In this document: positions 11,074 through 20,497 of the stretch, one piece after another
Numbering within the stretch: position 1 is the stretch's first letter
How the letters are laid out: the number at the start of each line of letters is the position of its first letter
Origin: Alphaproteobacteria bacterium
GTDB taxonomy: Bacteria; Pseudomonadota; Alphaproteobacteria; JANQMY01
NCBI GenBank assembly: GCA_028279895.1
Contig: JANQMY010000410.1
Location: 1-38,512, forward strand
Length of the DNA stretch: 38,512 nt
Direction: 5' to 3'
The notes under the pieces: model-generated
What the model saw: only the letters and a program-made list of their open reading frames with translations
What the model was told of the DNA's origin: nothing
The model's database searches: none
Made by a program: the position numbers and the translations under genes

Positions 11074-11709
11074 ATGAATTTTCTACAGCAACGCGCTGTA
11101 AGCGCGGTGTCGTTCAGATATGGTTTGATTGTGGCCATGCTGGCCGCGTTTCTCGGAAGCACATCGTCGGCCAATGCGAATGTCGAAGACGCGCGGTTGT
11201 TTGTCGACGAATTGGCCAACCAAACCTTAGAAATACTGAGGGACGGCGACTCCACACCAGAAGAACGCCGCAACAGGTTTGCGGATCTGTTCACGAATGG
11301 CGCAGACCTTGACCGGATTGGCCGATTTGTGCTCGGCCGCTACGCCAAACAAATGCGCGCGGAAAACCGCCTGCCGGAATATCAAGCATTGTTCCGCGAG
11401 TATGTCGTCAACATTTATGCCGCACGTTTGGGGCAGTATTCAGGCGAAACGTTCGAGATCTCGGGCGCATCCGCCATCAGCGACAAGGAAGTCGTCGTCG
11501 AATCCAAGATTAAGTCGGGTGATTCCGACTTCCGGGTAAACTGGCGGGTCTTTAACAGCGGCCAGGGCTACAAGATCGTTGACGTACAAGTTGAAGGTAT
11601 TTGGATGGCGATCGAACAGCGTGAGCAATTCACGTCATTCATTAACAACAACAACCGTCAGGTAAGTGCGTTAATCGACTATCTCAAAGAAGAAATTCAG
11701 CGGACCTAG
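11074..11709 (+). CDS. mlaC: MlaC-family periplasmic phospholipid-binding protein
   Basis: Periplasmic carrier that shuttles phospholipid between MlaA at the outer membrane and the inner-membrane Mla ABC transporter. It has a cleavable signal peptide (residues 1-35, ending SSANA) and the MlaC/Ttg2D pattern: [20 protein letters not shown], then a tyrosine-rich segment ([20 protein letters not shown]) and the strand [19 protein letters not shown]. It is 211 residues, standard for the family, with a good ribosome binding site (GAGGG) seven bases before ATG. It sits directly behind mlaA in the same direction. Its stop shares the palindrome CTAG with the stop of convergent ettA, so the two genes overlap by four bases. 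Confidence 0.92.
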   Translation: MNFLQQRAVSAVSFRYGLIVAMLAAFLGSTSSANANVEDARLFVDELANQTLEILRDGDSTPEERRNRFADLFTNGADLDRIGRFVLGRYAKQMRAENRLPEYQALFREYVVNIYAARLGQYSGETFEISGASAISDKEVVVESKIKSGDSDFRVNWRVFNSGQGYKIVDVQVEGIWMAIEQREQFTSFINNNNRQVSALIDYLKEEIQRT

Positions 11710-13385
11710 CGCTCAAACTTCTTGTATTTGATACGGTGGGGCCGATCCGCCTCGGTACCGAATCGGCGCCGATAATCAGCTTCATAGTCCTGATAGTTCC
11801 CCTCGAACCACACCACCCGGCTGTCGCCTTCGAACGCGAGAATGTGGGTCGCAATCCTGTCGAGAAACCAACGGTCGTGGCTGATCACAACGGCGCATCC
11901 GGCAAAGTCACTTAAGGCATCTTCCAACGCACGTAACGTGTCGACGTCCAGATCATTGGTTGGCTCGTCAAGCAGCAACAAATTGGCGCCGGACTTAAGC
12001 ATTTTTGCCAAATGCACGCGATTGCGTTCGCCGCCGGATAGCTGCCCAACCTTCTTCTGCTGGTCGGACCCCTTGAAGTTGAAGGCACTCACATAAGCAC
12101 GACTCTGGACGTCGCGCTTGCCAAGGGTGAGCACATCCAATCCGTCCGAAATCTCCTCCCAAACCGTGTTGGTACTTGTCAGAGAATCGCGGCTCTGATC
12201 CACATACCCCATCACGACGGTCTCGCCGCAGCGCAACGTCCCGTCGTCTGGCGTCTCCTGTCCGGTGAGCATTCGGAACAAAGTCGTCTTGCCGGCACCG
12301 TTCGGACCGATGACGCCGACTATGCCGCCCGGCGGCAGTTTGAAGGAAAGATCGTCGATGAGAAGTTTGTCGCCGAACCCTTTGGTAAGGTGGTCGGCTT
12401 CAACAACCAGATCACCCAGCCGCGGGCCGGCCGGAACAACGATCTGTGCCGTTCCAGGCCCCGCTTCATTGGATTGGGCGAGCAACTCCTCATACGCGCG
12501 AATACGCGCTTTGCTCTTTGCTTGGCGAGCTCGAGGGCTTGAGCGAATCCAGTCCAACTCCCGCGACAACGTACGCTGCCGCGCTTCTTCTTTGGACCCT
12601 TCCTGCGCAAGGCGCTTTTGCTTTTGCTCCAACCAGCTTGAATAGTTGCCTTCCCACGGGATCCCTTGTCCGCGATCAAGCTCCAGAATCCATCCGGTAA
12701 CGTTGTCCAGAAAGTACCGGTCGTGAGTGATCAACATCACGGTCCCGCTATAGTCTTTCAAGTATTGCTCCAGCCATGCGACCGATTCGGCATCAAGATG
12801 GTTTGTCGGCTCATCCAGAAGAAGCATGTCCGGCTTTTCCAGCAACAATCGGCATAACGCGACACGGCGGCGTTCACCGCCCGAGAGCTTTTCAACATCT
12901 GCGTCTCCAGCGGGGCAGCGCAGGGCATCCATCGCCATTTCAACACGGTTGGATAAATCCCAGGCATCCGCCGCATCAATCTTTTCTTGAATCTCGGCCT
13001 GTTGGGCGATCAAAGCGTTCATCTCGTCATCGTCCATCGGTTCGGCAAACTTCGCAGAGATGGCTTCAAACTCGTCGAGCAACGCTTTCGTTTCCGCAAG
13101 CCCCTCCATGACATTACCCAAAACGTCCTTGGACGGATCAAGTTCGGGCTCTTGCGCCAAATAGCCGACCTTTATGCCATCGGCCGCCCAAGCTTCCCCT
13201 TGAAACTCCGTATCGATGCCGGCCATGATTTTGAGAAGCGTCGATTTACCGGCTCCGTTGACGCCAATAACCCCGATTTTTGCCCCGGGAAAAAACGACA
13301 AGCGGATATTCTTCAAGACCTGCTTGCCGCCGGTGAAGGTCTTAGACAGGTCTTGCATGACATAAACATATTGGTAGGACGCCAT
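11706..13385 (-). CDS. ettA: Energy-dependent translational throttle protein EttA (ABC-F ATPase)
   Basis: Ribosome-associated ABC-F ATPase that binds the E site and gates entry into the elongation cycle according to the ATP/ADP ratio. Two ABC domains are intact: Walker [10 protein letters not shown] with signature [15 protein letters not shown], and Walker [10 protein letters not shown] with signature [15 protein letters not shown]. Both Walker B motifs read LLLLDEPTN. The linker between the domains is rich in K, R and E ([14 protein letters not shown]), and there are no membrane segments, which separates it from transporters. Its 559 residues match the family (about 555). ATG 13385 follows AGGGAG at five bases. 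The start [15 protein letters not shown] is typical of EttA. Confidence 0.96.
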   Translation of the reverse strand: MASYQYVYVMQDLSKTFTGGKQVLKNIRLSFFPGAKIGVIGVNGAGKSTLLKIMAGIDTEFQGEAWAADGIKVGYLAQEPELDPSKDVLGNVMEGLAETKALLDEFEAISAKFAEPMDDDEMNALIAQQAEIQEKIDAADAWDLSNRVEMAMDALRCPAGDADVEKLSGGERRRVALCRLLLEKPDMLLLDEPTNHLDAESVAWLEQYLKDYSGTVMLITHDRYFLDNVTGWILELDRGQGIPWEGNYSSWLEQKQKRLAQEGSKEEARQRTLSRELDWIRSSPRARQAKSKARIRAYEELLAQSNEAGPGTAQIVVPAGPRLGDLVVEADHLTKGFGDKLLIDDLSFKLPPGGIVGVIGPNGAGKTTLFRMLTGQETPDDGTLRCGETVVMGYVDQSRDSLTSTNTVWEEISDGLDVLTLGKRDVQSRAYVSAFNFKGSDQQKKVGQLSGGERNRVHLAKMLKSGANLLLLDEPTNDLDVDTLRALEDALSDFAGCAVVISHDRWFLDRIATHILAFEGDSRVVWFEGNYQDYEADYRRRFGTEADRPHRIKYKKFER

Positions 13386-13496
13386 ATGTGCTCCCTATTG
13401 ACAGCTGCCTGGACGCGCAGAAAAGCGCCGATCACACCCCTGTCAGGACATGACCGAACGCGAATGGAGACCTAAGAATACCGAAAACGCCCAGAC

Positions 13497-13745
13497 TTAC
13501 GCCTGGCTGGTGCCCGTGCCCTTCTTCACAAAGGTTGCTGCGTAGAACACCTCACCCTCGAACAGATCGGTCGGGGCCCCCATGCCTTCAATCATCATGA
13601 ACCGGCGCTGGGTAATGCGGCCTTCGAGTTCGTAGCCCTTTTCGCCCATATTTCGGCGATGATACTCCATAGCTGCGGGAAGAAACTCCTTGGCAAGCAC
13701 AGTGATCCGCTCTTGCGAGCTATCGTCCTGATTGTTGTCGCTCAT
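13497..13745 (-). CDS. Small hypothetical protein, 82 residues
   Basis: An unrecognised, probably cytoplasmic protein with no signal peptide or membrane segment. A polar start (MSDNNQDDSSQERI) is followed by a compact region, LAKEFLPAAMEYHRRNMGEKG, then RRFMMIEGM and FEGEVFYAATFVKKG. The start is well supported by AGGAG eight bases upstream of ATG. It lies 111 bases upstream of ettA on the same strand, so it may share its transcript or have its own. The phrasing of the sequence suggests a conserved alphaproteobacterial protein, but I cannot name the family. Confidence 0.7.
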   Translation of the reverse strand: MSDNNQDDSSQERITVLAKEFLPAAMEYHRRNMGEKGYELEGRITQRRFMMIEGMGAPTDLFEGEVFYAATFVKKGTGTSQA

Positions 13746-13949
13746 GCTTTGCGCTCCTTTTCTTGCCGCGGCAATGAATACGCTGATTCTTTACCATAGA
13801 ATCCGGGCTTACGGACGCAAAATAGAGCGCTAAGGCACTTGGGCTCAACCTATTTTTTTCCTAAAGCGGTGTTCCTAGGATGCGCGAATCTTGACCCATG
13901 GAGAGGGATCGTTCGTAATGCGCAAACAAACAAAGAGCAGGAGCATTAG

Positions 13950-14984
13950 ATGGAAGCGGCTCTTGTCACCGGCAAGAACAAGCTGGAGTTGGTTGAAATG
14001 CCGGAGCCCGCCCCCAGTCCCGGTCGGGCGGTGGTTGACATTTCCTATTGCGGGATCTGCGGAACTGATTTGCATGCGTATCAATCAGGAGAGCCCTACA
14101 ATCCCGCCATCTGCGGCCACGAATGGACGGGCAATGTGCGTGCTCTCGGCCAGGACGTGACGCACGTAAAAGAAGGCGACAGGGTCGCCATCGGCGTTGC
14201 CAGCGCCTGCGGGCAATGTGCCCCCTGTCGGAGGGGTGAAACGACTTACTGCGAAACCGCATTCGCCGGGATGGTCGGCGTCGGTCCCTTGGCGGCCACT
14301 CATGGCGGCTTCGCGCCATCGATCGCAATCGATGCGTCGAGACTATACCAAGTTCAACCGAAACTGAGCGATGTGGAAGCCTCGTTGCTGGAACCCGCAA
14401 CTGTCGCGGTCCATGCGGTGTGGCGCACCGACATGCGCCTCGGCGACAGCGTCGTGGTGGTAGGTGCCGGGCCTATCGGCCTTCTGACCCTGCAATGCGC
14501 GCGTGCCGCGGGGGCCGGAACGGTCGTCTTAATCGAACCCCAAACCTCACGGCGTTCCCTTGGGGCTCAACTCGGTGCAGACCTTATGATTGATCCAAAG
14601 TCGGAAGATGCGGTCGAGAGAGTACAACAGCATGTGGGCAAAGACGGCGCCGATGTGGTTTTTGAATGTGCCGGCATTCCCCAAACGATTAACCAATCCG
14701 TAGAACTGACACGGCGCGGCGGTGTGGTTTCTTTGGTCGGTTTCCCAAGCCTGCCCGCCGAAATCGACGCCGCCAACTGGCTCATCAAGGAGGTGCAGCT
14801 CGTTGCCTCGCTCGGTTGTTTACGCGAGGAATTCGATGTGGCCCAAGGGCTTGTTGAAGACCAGCGTCTGAAACTGGAACCACTCCACACTTCCACCGTG
14901 TCCATGAGTGGGATCGACGACGCTTTTGCCAGGCTGGCGACTGACCCGGAAGAAGTCAAAATTTTAGTGGACCCGCGCGCCTAG
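13950..14984 (+). CDS. Zinc-dependent medium-chain alcohol dehydrogenase
   Basis: Cytoplasmic NAD(P)-dependent oxidoreductase of the MDR superfamily, nearest in pattern to sorbitol, threonine and butanediol dehydrogenases. Catalytic-zinc ligands appear in GICGTDLHAY and CGHEWTG. The structural-zinc loop is complete (CGQCAPCRRGETTYC). The Rossmann cofactor motif is VVGAGPIGLLTLQCA, followed after its second strand by an acidic residue (VVLIEPQ), which favours NAD. Length is 344 residues. ATG 13950 is preceded by AGGAGC at five bases. It stands alone: the next gene, a pilin, starts 180 bases later. The substrate is not predictable from the sequence. Confidence 0.88.
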   Translation: MEAALVTGKNKLELVEMPEPAPSPGRAVVDISYCGICGTDLHAYQSGEPYNPAICGHEWTGNVRALGQDVTHVKEGDRVAIGVASACGQCAPCRRGETTYCETAFAGMVGVGPLAATHGGFAPSIAIDASRLYQVQPKLSDVEASLLEPATVAVHAVWRTDMRLGDSVVVVGAGPIGLLTLQCARAAGAGTVVLIEPQTSRRSLGAQLGADLMIDPKSEDAVERVQQHVGKDGADVVFECAGIPQTINQSVELTRRGGVVSLVGFPSLPAEIDAANWLIKEVQLVASLGCLREEFDVAQGLVEDQRLKLEPLHTSTVSMSGIDDAFARLATDPEEVKILVDPRA

Positions 14985-15163
14985 TTCCAATTTGGATCAA
15001 TTTTGTTTCAAATTTGTACGGCGGGCGTCAGGCCCTGCGGAGTGTCCCGGAATAGGACGTGAGTAAGCCGATCGGCGCCGGAATAATATGGCACAGAAAA
15101 TGCTTCAAACTGACACACAAAAGAAACGTGAATATCAATTGGGTGTCAGATTGGGGATTTGCC

Positions 15164-15310
15164 ATGGGCAGATTAGCTTTTCGTTTTGCCAAAGACCAAA
15201 GCGGTGCCAATGTTATTGAATATGTGATTTTGGTCGGATTCGTTGCTTTAGCGTCTGTATTCGCCTCTACGGATGGGGCTAACACGCTACGTGCCTTGTT
15301 GCTGGAATAA
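15164..15310 (+). CDS. Orphan Flp/Fap-type (type IVb) pilin
   Basis: A 48-residue prepilin-like peptide. A short basic leader (MGRLAFRFAKDQSG) ends in glycine and is followed by ANVIEYVILVGFVALAS, which reproduces the Flp pattern of Glu at +5, Tyr at +6 and then an unbroken hydrophobic helix. The family usually has 50-65 residues, so this one is slightly short and has only about 17 residues after the helix. GGGGA lies seven bases before ATG 15164; the frame extends upstream, but with no better start. No tad/cpa assembly genes are nearby, so it would depend on machinery encoded elsewhere, or be a stray membrane peptide. Confidence 0.68.
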   Translation: MGRLAFRFAKDQSGANVIEYVILVGFVALASVFASTDGANTLRALLLE

Positions 15311-15361
15311 GCGCCTGAGTTAACAGAGCTATTGTTCTGGTAGGTGCCATCCGGTTGGGAT

Positions 15362-15393
15362 TGGCCATTCGGCGTTTTGCGCCGAAATGACCA
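15362..15393 (+). other. Imperfect hairpin in the leader of the sugar operon
   Basis: TGGCCATTCGGCG can pair with CGCCGAAATGACCA, giving about 12 base pairs with one mismatch and one bulged A around a TTTTG loop. No T-run follows, so it is not a standard terminator. It lies 93 bases before the epimerase gene and could be a leader element, or a weak end for the pilin transcript. Confidence 0.35.
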
Positions 15394-15485
15394 GGCCCCG
15401 AAAAGAAGAGAGCGCGCCTTTACATGAGCGCAACCTGAATCGCGGATAACTGACCTTCCTCGCAACTAAAAAGGGACCGGCCAAT

Positions 15486-16529
15486 ATGCGTGTGCTTCTC
15501 ACAGGCCACCAAGGGTACATCGGATCGGTTCTCGCGCCGATGCTTGTTAAGTCCGGGCACGACGTCGTTGGACTGGATAGCGGCCTTTTCGAACCCTGCA
15601 TATATACGGGGCAGGCGAGCGACATCCCGTGCATCGCCAAAGACGTCCGGGACATCGAACCGTCTGACGTTAGTGGGTTTGATGCAGTCCTTCACTTGGC
15701 CGGGCTGTCAAACGACCCGCTGGGTGACCTCAATCCGGAACTCACCCTCGACATCAATTACCGGGCGACAGTGAAACTCGCCAAATATGCAAAAGCGGCG
15801 GGCGTCAGCCGGTTTATTTTTTCCTCCTCCTGTAGCACCTATGGGGCCGCCGGAGACGAGTTTCTAGACGAGCAAAGCGCATTCAACCCGGTAACGCCCT
15901 ATGGCAAATCGAAGGTGCTCGCAGAGCAGGAACTTGCCCAGCTTGCTGACGAGGCGTTTTCGCCGACCTATCTCAGAAATGCGACCGCCTATGGGGTATC
16001 ACCGCGCCTACGGTTCGACCTCGTGGTCAACAACTTGACGGCATGGGCCTATAGCACCCAAAAAGTCTATCTCAAGAGTGACGGTACGCCATGGCGGCCG
16101 ATCGTCCACATTGCAGATATCTCGCGGGCATTCATCGCAACGCTTGAGGCGCCGCGCGATGTGGTCCACAACGAAGCCTTCAATGTCGGCCGGAACGACG
16201 AGAATTTTCGTATTCGTGAGATTGCCGATCAGGTTGCCCGGATCGTGCCCAATTGTGAGGTCGGCTTCGCCCCCGATGCCGGTCCCGACACGCGCAACTA
16301 CCGGGTCGACTGCTCGAAAATCGTTCGTGTCTTACCCAACTTCGCTGCGAATTGGACGGCACACAAAGGGATCTCCGAACTCTATGATACTTATAGGACG
16401 GAAGGCCTGACTCTCGAAGCGTTTGAAGGCCCCACCTTTAGCCGCATCAAATACCTCCGTAATGCGATAGAAACCGGTAAGATCGGGGATGACCTGCGGC
16501 TCCGTGAGGCGGAAGCTTGTCATGCGTGA
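15486..16529 (+). CDS. NAD-dependent epimerase/dehydratase (extended SDR), nucleotide-sugar type
   Basis: Likely modifies an NDP-sugar. The N-terminal Rossmann motif is [17 protein letters not shown] with an acidic residue after strand 2 (VVGLDSG), typical for [16 protein letters not shown] is the extended-SDR LAG motif. The catalytic serine region is [11 protein letters not shown], and Tyr/Lys follow in [28 protein letters not shown] is the usual sugar-binding C-terminal motif. Length is 347 residues. Start ATG 15486 has AAGGGA upstream. It is the first gene of a four-gene run; the methyltransferase downstream starts inside its last codons. Substrate unknown: 4-epimerase, 4,6-dehydratase and 3,5-epimerase-like roles are all possible. 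Confidence 0.9.
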   Translation: MRVLLTGHQGYIGSVLAPMLVKSGHDVVGLDSGLFEPCIYTGQASDIPCIAKDVRDIEPSDVSGFDAVLHLAGLSNDPLGDLNPELTLDINYRATVKLAKYAKAAGVSRFIFSSSCSTYGAAGDEFLDEQSAFNPVTPYGKSKVLAEQELAQLADEAFSPTYLRNATAYGVSPRLRFDLVVNNLTAWAYSTQKVYLKSDGTPWRPIVHIADISRAFIATLEAPRDVVHNEAFNVGRNDENFRIREIADQVARIVPNCEVGFAPDAGPDTRNYRVDCSKIVRVLPNFAANWTAHKGISELYDTYRTEGLTLEAFEGPTFSRIKYLRNAIETGKIGDDLRLREAEACHA

Positions 16530-17775
16530 GACCGTCGAACCTCCACTAGAGATCATTTCCGCTTGTCGTTCCTGTGGTGGCAAACGGCTCGCACATATTT
16601 TGGGCCTTGGCGCAACGCCCCTTGCAGATCGTTTGCTTACGGAGCAAACGTTGAACTCACCGGAACCGCATGCACCGCTAGACCTGGTTTTCTGCGAAGA
16701 CTGTAGTTTAGTGCAAATCACTGCGACCGTTGCCCCCGATGTCTTGTTCTGCAACGACTATCCTTATTATTCCTCGGTGTCGCCTACGCTCATGAACCAC
16801 TTCGGCGCCAGTGCATCGTCAATTATGAATGAGCGTATGCTGGGGCCGGACAGTCTGGTTGTCGAAGCAGCCAGCAATGATGGCTACATGCTTAGACACT
16901 TCAAAGAGGCAGGTATTCCGGTTTTGGGTATTGATCCGGCAGAGGGACCCGCCAATAGAGCGATTGCTCACGGCATTCCTACGCATAAGACATTCTTCTC
17001 TCGCAAGCTTGCAGAAGCGCTCCGAGAAGGCGATCAGACAGCAGATGTTTTTCTTGCCAACAACGTACTGGCCCATGTAGCAGATTTGAACGGCTTCGTT
17101 GCAGGCATACGCTCTGTCCTCAAAGACAATGGCGTTGCCGTGATCGAAGCTCCATATCTTGTCGACCTCATCAATCACCTGGAATTCGACACGATCTATC
17201 ACCAGCACCTTTGTTATTTCTCTGTGACCGCCCTCACCGTCCTATTCCAGCGCCATGGTCTGTTTCTCAATCGAGTGCAGCGCACACCCATCCACGGCGG
17301 GTCGCTCCGATTGTTCGTTGAACCGTACGATGCCCGGGACGAGAGCGTCACGCGCCTCCTTAACAGTGAACGAGAGCTAGGGGTGGATCGGTCGAGTTAT
17401 TACACGAAGTTTGGAGATGAAGTCGCGACCTTGCGTGCGGCACTGATGTCTTTGCTGTCCGATGTGTGCGCCGACAACAAAACCATTGCCGGCTATGGCG
17501 CGGCTGCGAAAGCGAACACGCTCATGAGCTATTGCGGCATCGATCATCAACACCTCAAATTCATCGCCGACAAGAATCCATTCAAACAAGGCCGGTATAT
17601 GAGCGGTAATGGATTGTCGATTTGCGACCCGGAACGCATCTCGCAAGATCGCCCCGATTACCTTCTTATCCTGGCCTGGAACTTCGCGGATGAAATCATG
17701 TCGCAACAAGAAGAGTTTCGGCAGCGTGGCGGCAAGTTCATCGTGCCCCTCCCCACCCCGCAAATCGTGGCATAA
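16522..17775 (+). CDS. SAM-dependent C-methyltransferase, zinc-finger sugar type (first of three)
   Basis: Belongs to the three-part methyltransferase family that includes the deoxysugar C-3 methyltransferases TylC3, NovU and EvaC. The N-terminal zinc ribbon is CRSCGG...CEDCSLVQ. The central class I SAM domain has [15 protein letters not shown] and [20 protein letters not shown] and [10 protein letters not shown] are family signatures, and the C-terminal Rossmann-like part ([16 protein letters not shown]) is also present. About 417 residues from ATG 16522, which overlaps the epimerase stop by eight bases; GAGGCGGA upstream serves as ribosome binding site. The frame also opens at 16489, inside the epimerase, with less support. 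It probably adds a branch methyl to the NDP-sugar made by the neighbouring SDR. Confidence 0.87.
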   Translation: MRETVEPPLEIISACRSCGGKRLAHILGLGATPLADRLLTEQTLNSPEPHAPLDLVFCEDCSLVQITATVAPDVLFCNDYPYYSSVSPTLMNHFGASASSIMNERMLGPDSLVVEAASNDGYMLRHFKEAGIPVLGIDPAEGPANRAIAHGIPTHKTFFSRKLAEALREGDQTADVFLANNVLAHVADLNGFVAGIRSVLKDNGVAVIEAPYLVDLINHLEFDTIYHQHLCYFSVTALTVLFQRHGLFLNRVQRTPIHGGSLRLFVEPYDARDESVTRLLNSERELGVDRSSYYTKFGDEVATLRAALMSLLSDVCADNKTIAGYGAAAKANTLMSYCGIDHQHLKFIADKNPFKQGRYMSGNGLSICDPERISQDRPDYLLILAWNFADEIMSQQEEFRQRGGKFIVPLPTPQIVA

Positions 17776-17789
17776 GGTTTTGATGCACC

Positions 17790-19016
17790 ATGTCCCCGAC
17801 GCATCCGATAACGAAAGAACTTCACTGTCCCAATTGTGAGGGCGCAGGTGCTTCGACATTCTACCACGTCAACGGCGTGCCAACCCACAGTGTGCTGCTG
17901 TTCAGCGACGCCGCTGACGCGCGAAACTTCCAAAAAGGCGATATTCTGCTTGCGCATTGTCCATCATGCGACTTCATTTGGAATACGCGATTCGATCCGG
18001 CGTTAGAAGCTTATGGCCTTGGTTACGAAGCAACCCAAGCCTACTCGGAAACCTTCAACGCATTTCACCGTCAGCTTGCGGAGCATGTTATCGAACGGTT
18101 CGCATTACGCGGAAAACGAGTCGTCGAGATTGGCTGCGGACAGGGAGAGTTTCTTTCGCTGCTATGTGATCTGGGGCCCAATGAAGGTCTGGGTTTCGAT
18201 CCGGCCTTCGACGCGTCGCGGAAAGATGTCAACCGCAGTGACAACGCCACATTCATCGCCGACTTCTACGGTAAAAAATATATCGATACCCGGGCGGATC
18301 TGTTCTGCTGCAAGATGACCCTCGAGCATATTCCGGACACGCTCGACTTCATGCGCAATATTCGCCGCGCCATCGGAAACAACCCTGACGCCGCGCTGTT
18401 CTTCATGATCCCAAATGCAGGCTACATTCTGGACGAGACAGCTTTTTGGGATGTCTATTACGAGCACTGCTCATATTTCACGCCCACATCACTCGGCGCC
18501 TTGATGACCGGAGCCGGATTTTCCGTCACCGATATCTACCCGGCCTACGACGATCAGTATTTGGTGGTCGAAGCCACCGTGAGCACATCAACTCCGTTTG
18601 ATAAGTCATCAAATTCAGAGCTCAACGGGAATCGAGTCCGCCAATTCAACGAAAATGTGACACGCTTCAAAACTGCCTGGAGAAGACGCCTCGAAGCGCT
18701 TGCCGCCGGCGGTCAGAAGGCTGTCCTTTGGGGTGGTGGATCGAAAGCGGTCTCATTTGTTACAACGGTCGACGTTGGCGATAACGTATCGGCGGCCGTC
18801 GACATCAATCCTCACAAATGGAACACGTTCCTGCCGGGCACGGGGCATCCCGTTATTGGCCCTGAAGAACTTGCCGGACTGAATCCCGGCTTAATCATTG
18901 TCATGAATCCAATCTATATGGATGAAATCAGACGCGAGCTCAGCCGCTTGCACATTAATGCAGAACTGCTTCCCATTACGGAATACATGCCGCGCCTTGT
19001 GGACACGACGCCGTGA
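17790..19016 (+). CDS. SAM-dependent methyltransferase, zinc-finger sugar type (second)
   Basis: 408 residues with the same three-part plan as its neighbours: zinc ribbon CPNCEG...CPSCDFIWNTRFD, SAM motif VVEIGCGQGEFLSLL, then CCKMTLEHIPDTLDF, and a C-terminal Rossmann-like part with LWGGGSKAVSFVTT and VDINPHKWNTFLPGTG. It starts 14 bases after the first methyltransferase and overlaps the third by four bases. It is clearly closer to the third than to the first (shared NxRFDP, EIGCGQGEF, YEHCSYF and WGxGSKxVxF), so these two look like a tandem duplication that has diverged. Annotators may call it methyltransferase domain-containing protein. Exact substrate unknown. Confidence 0.86.
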   Translation: MSPTHPITKELHCPNCEGAGASTFYHVNGVPTHSVLLFSDAADARNFQKGDILLAHCPSCDFIWNTRFDPALEAYGLGYEATQAYSETFNAFHRQLAEHVIERFALRGKRVVEIGCGQGEFLSLLCDLGPNEGLGFDPAFDASRKDVNRSDNATFIADFYGKKYIDTRADLFCCKMTLEHIPDTLDFMRNIRRAIGNNPDAALFFMIPNAGYILDETAFWDVYYEHCSYFTPTSLGALMTGAGFSVTDIYPAYDDQYLVVEATVSTSTPFDKSSNSELNGNRVRQFNENVTRFKTAWRRRLEALAAGGQKAVLWGGGSKAVSFVTTVDVGDNVSAAVDINPHKWNTFLPGTGHPVIGPEELAGLNPGLIIVMNPIYMDEIRRELSRLHINAELLPITEYMPRLVDTTP

Positions 19017-20245
19017 CGCCCGTCGAAGCTGGATCAGCGCTAAGCTCTATCGACGACAACAAGACGGTGTGCCCAGTCTGCGCCTCGGAGAGCACCGAAC
19101 TCTTACTAGAGATGAGAAATGTGCCCGTCCTATGCAATCGGCTCTGCCAAGACGTCGATAGTGCGCTTCAGGCACCGACTGGCGACATCGACTTCACATT
19201 CTGTCGAGACTGCGGCCATGCGTTCAACAGCCGCTTCGATCCTTCCGTCATCGCATACGACGAAAACTATGAGACGTCTCTTCATTACTCCCCGCACTTT
19301 CGTGAGTTCGTTGGCGCACTCGCGGAACGGCTGATCGCAAGCTACGGATTGCGAGAGAAAACAGTGGTGGAAATCGGTTGCGGCCAAGGTGAGTTCTTAA
19401 TTGAGATTTGTCAGCGGGGGGGAAACCGAGGCTACGGATTTGATCAAAGCTTCGACCCCAAAAGAACGAAAACGCCCGAATTTGTGACATTTTCCACAGC
19501 GAATTTCGGCGAAGACCACGCCCACCTGCCAACGGATCTACTGTGCTGCCGGCATGTGCTGGAGCATATTCCGAAGCCGGATGAATTCTTGCAGATGATC
19601 CAGAAAGCGCTATCTCAGCGCACAGACGCGAAGCTTTATATCGAGGTCCCCAACGGGCTCTTTACGCTCCGCGATCTCGGTATCTGGGATCTTATTTATG
19701 AGCACTGTTCCTATTATTGGGCCGGGTCATTGATGGACCTTATGGCCAAATCAGATTTTGGCGTTTTGCGCGTCGCCACCTGTTATGACGGTCAGTTCCT
19801 CTCGATCGACCTAGACTGCTCTAAACATAACGACACGCATACGCCGTTCGACATGGCACAACCGGAAACACTAGCCGATGTTACCCGAATGGCGCGTAGT
19901 TTCGGCGACCGTTTTCGCGAAAAGAAACAACACTGGATGGAAGAACGCCAACGTTTGGCCCACAAAAACCAGCGCGCCGTCATTTGGGGAGCAGGCTCCA
20001 AAGGCGTTACATTTCTCAACCTCACCCAGGGTGACACAACGCTTGAGCACTTGGGATATGCTGTCGATATCAGTCCACGCAAACATGGTAAGTTCATTCC
20101 TGGAACCGGTCAGAAAATAGTTCCCCCGTCAGCGCTGTCAGATATCCAACCGGATGTCATCTTTTTGATGAATGCCACCTATGGGGATGAGATTCGCAAC
20201 GAACTGAAAGCCCTTGGCATCAGCTCGACTCTCCTAGTGGTTTGA
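19013..20245 (+). CDS. SAM-dependent methyltransferase, zinc-finger sugar type (third)
   Basis: 410 residues. The GTG start at 19013 overlaps the preceding stop as GTGA, so translation is coupled. Zinc ribbon CPVCAS...CRDCGHAFNSRFD; SAM motif VVEIGCGQGEFLIEI; CRHVLEHIPKPDEFLQM; and C-terminal WGAGSKGVTFLNLTQG with VDISPRKHGKFIPGTG. It is a paralogue of the preceding gene along its whole length, with many differences at the residue level, so the pair is an old duplication and not an assembly artefact. It ends the sugar operon. No glycosyltransferase or nucleotidyltransferase is encoded nearby, so the acceptor glycan must be built elsewhere. Confidence 0.86.
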   Translation: MTPVEAGSALSSIDDNKTVCPVCASESTELLLEMRNVPVLCNRLCQDVDSALQAPTGDIDFTFCRDCGHAFNSRFDPSVIAYDENYETSLHYSPHFREFVGALAERLIASYGLREKTVVEIGCGQGEFLIEICQRGGNRGYGFDQSFDPKRTKTPEFVTFSTANFGEDHAHLPTDLLCCRHVLEHIPKPDEFLQMIQKALSQRTDAKLYIEVPNGLFTLRDLGIWDLIYEHCSYYWAGSLMDLMAKSDFGVLRVATCYDGQFLSIDLDCSKHNDTHTPFDMAQPETLADVTRMARSFGDRFREKKQHWMEERQRLAHKNQRAVIWGAGSKGVTFLNLTQGDTTLEHLGYAVDISPRKHGKFIPGTGQKIVPPSALSDIQPDVIFLMNATYGDEIRNELKALGISSTLLVV

Positions 20246-20497
20246 CCCGCCCGGCAAACACTTGCTTATCGGCCTTGCGCCGCTCGGGCCTTTTTCTACC
20301 CACCAATCAACCCTAATAGCGCTTGCGTGAAACGCCCTGCAACCCAGTGTTAGCCGGGATCAGGCGAATTTCATATCGGGTTTATTCAGCCTTCATTTTC
20401 CCGTCAGGACCACTTCATTGCACCTCAATACGTTTGTGGTCACTGGGCAATGGAGGCCGTAACGAACGCTTAACCAAAAGCGAAAGGATTTGCGAAA
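20246..20497 (+). other. Intergenic region: weak terminator and inverted repeat
   Basis: No gene seen. At 20271-20296 GGCC ... GGCC is followed by five T residues, a short stem that could end the sugar operon weakly. Further on, GACCAC and GTGGTC form a six-base inverted repeat before the next gene and may mark a regulatory site. The P-loop gene at 20498 has its own ribosome binding site (AAAGGA), consistent with a fresh transcript starting in this region. Confidence 0.35.

Noticed and set aside
15000..15160. GGAAT near 15051 as another sigma-type promoter
   Set aside because: No CGT(T/C) at 16-18 bases downstream.
17790..20245. Second and third methyltransferases as an assembly duplication
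   Set aside because: They differ at many positions along their length and have distinct junctions, so they are diverged paralogues.
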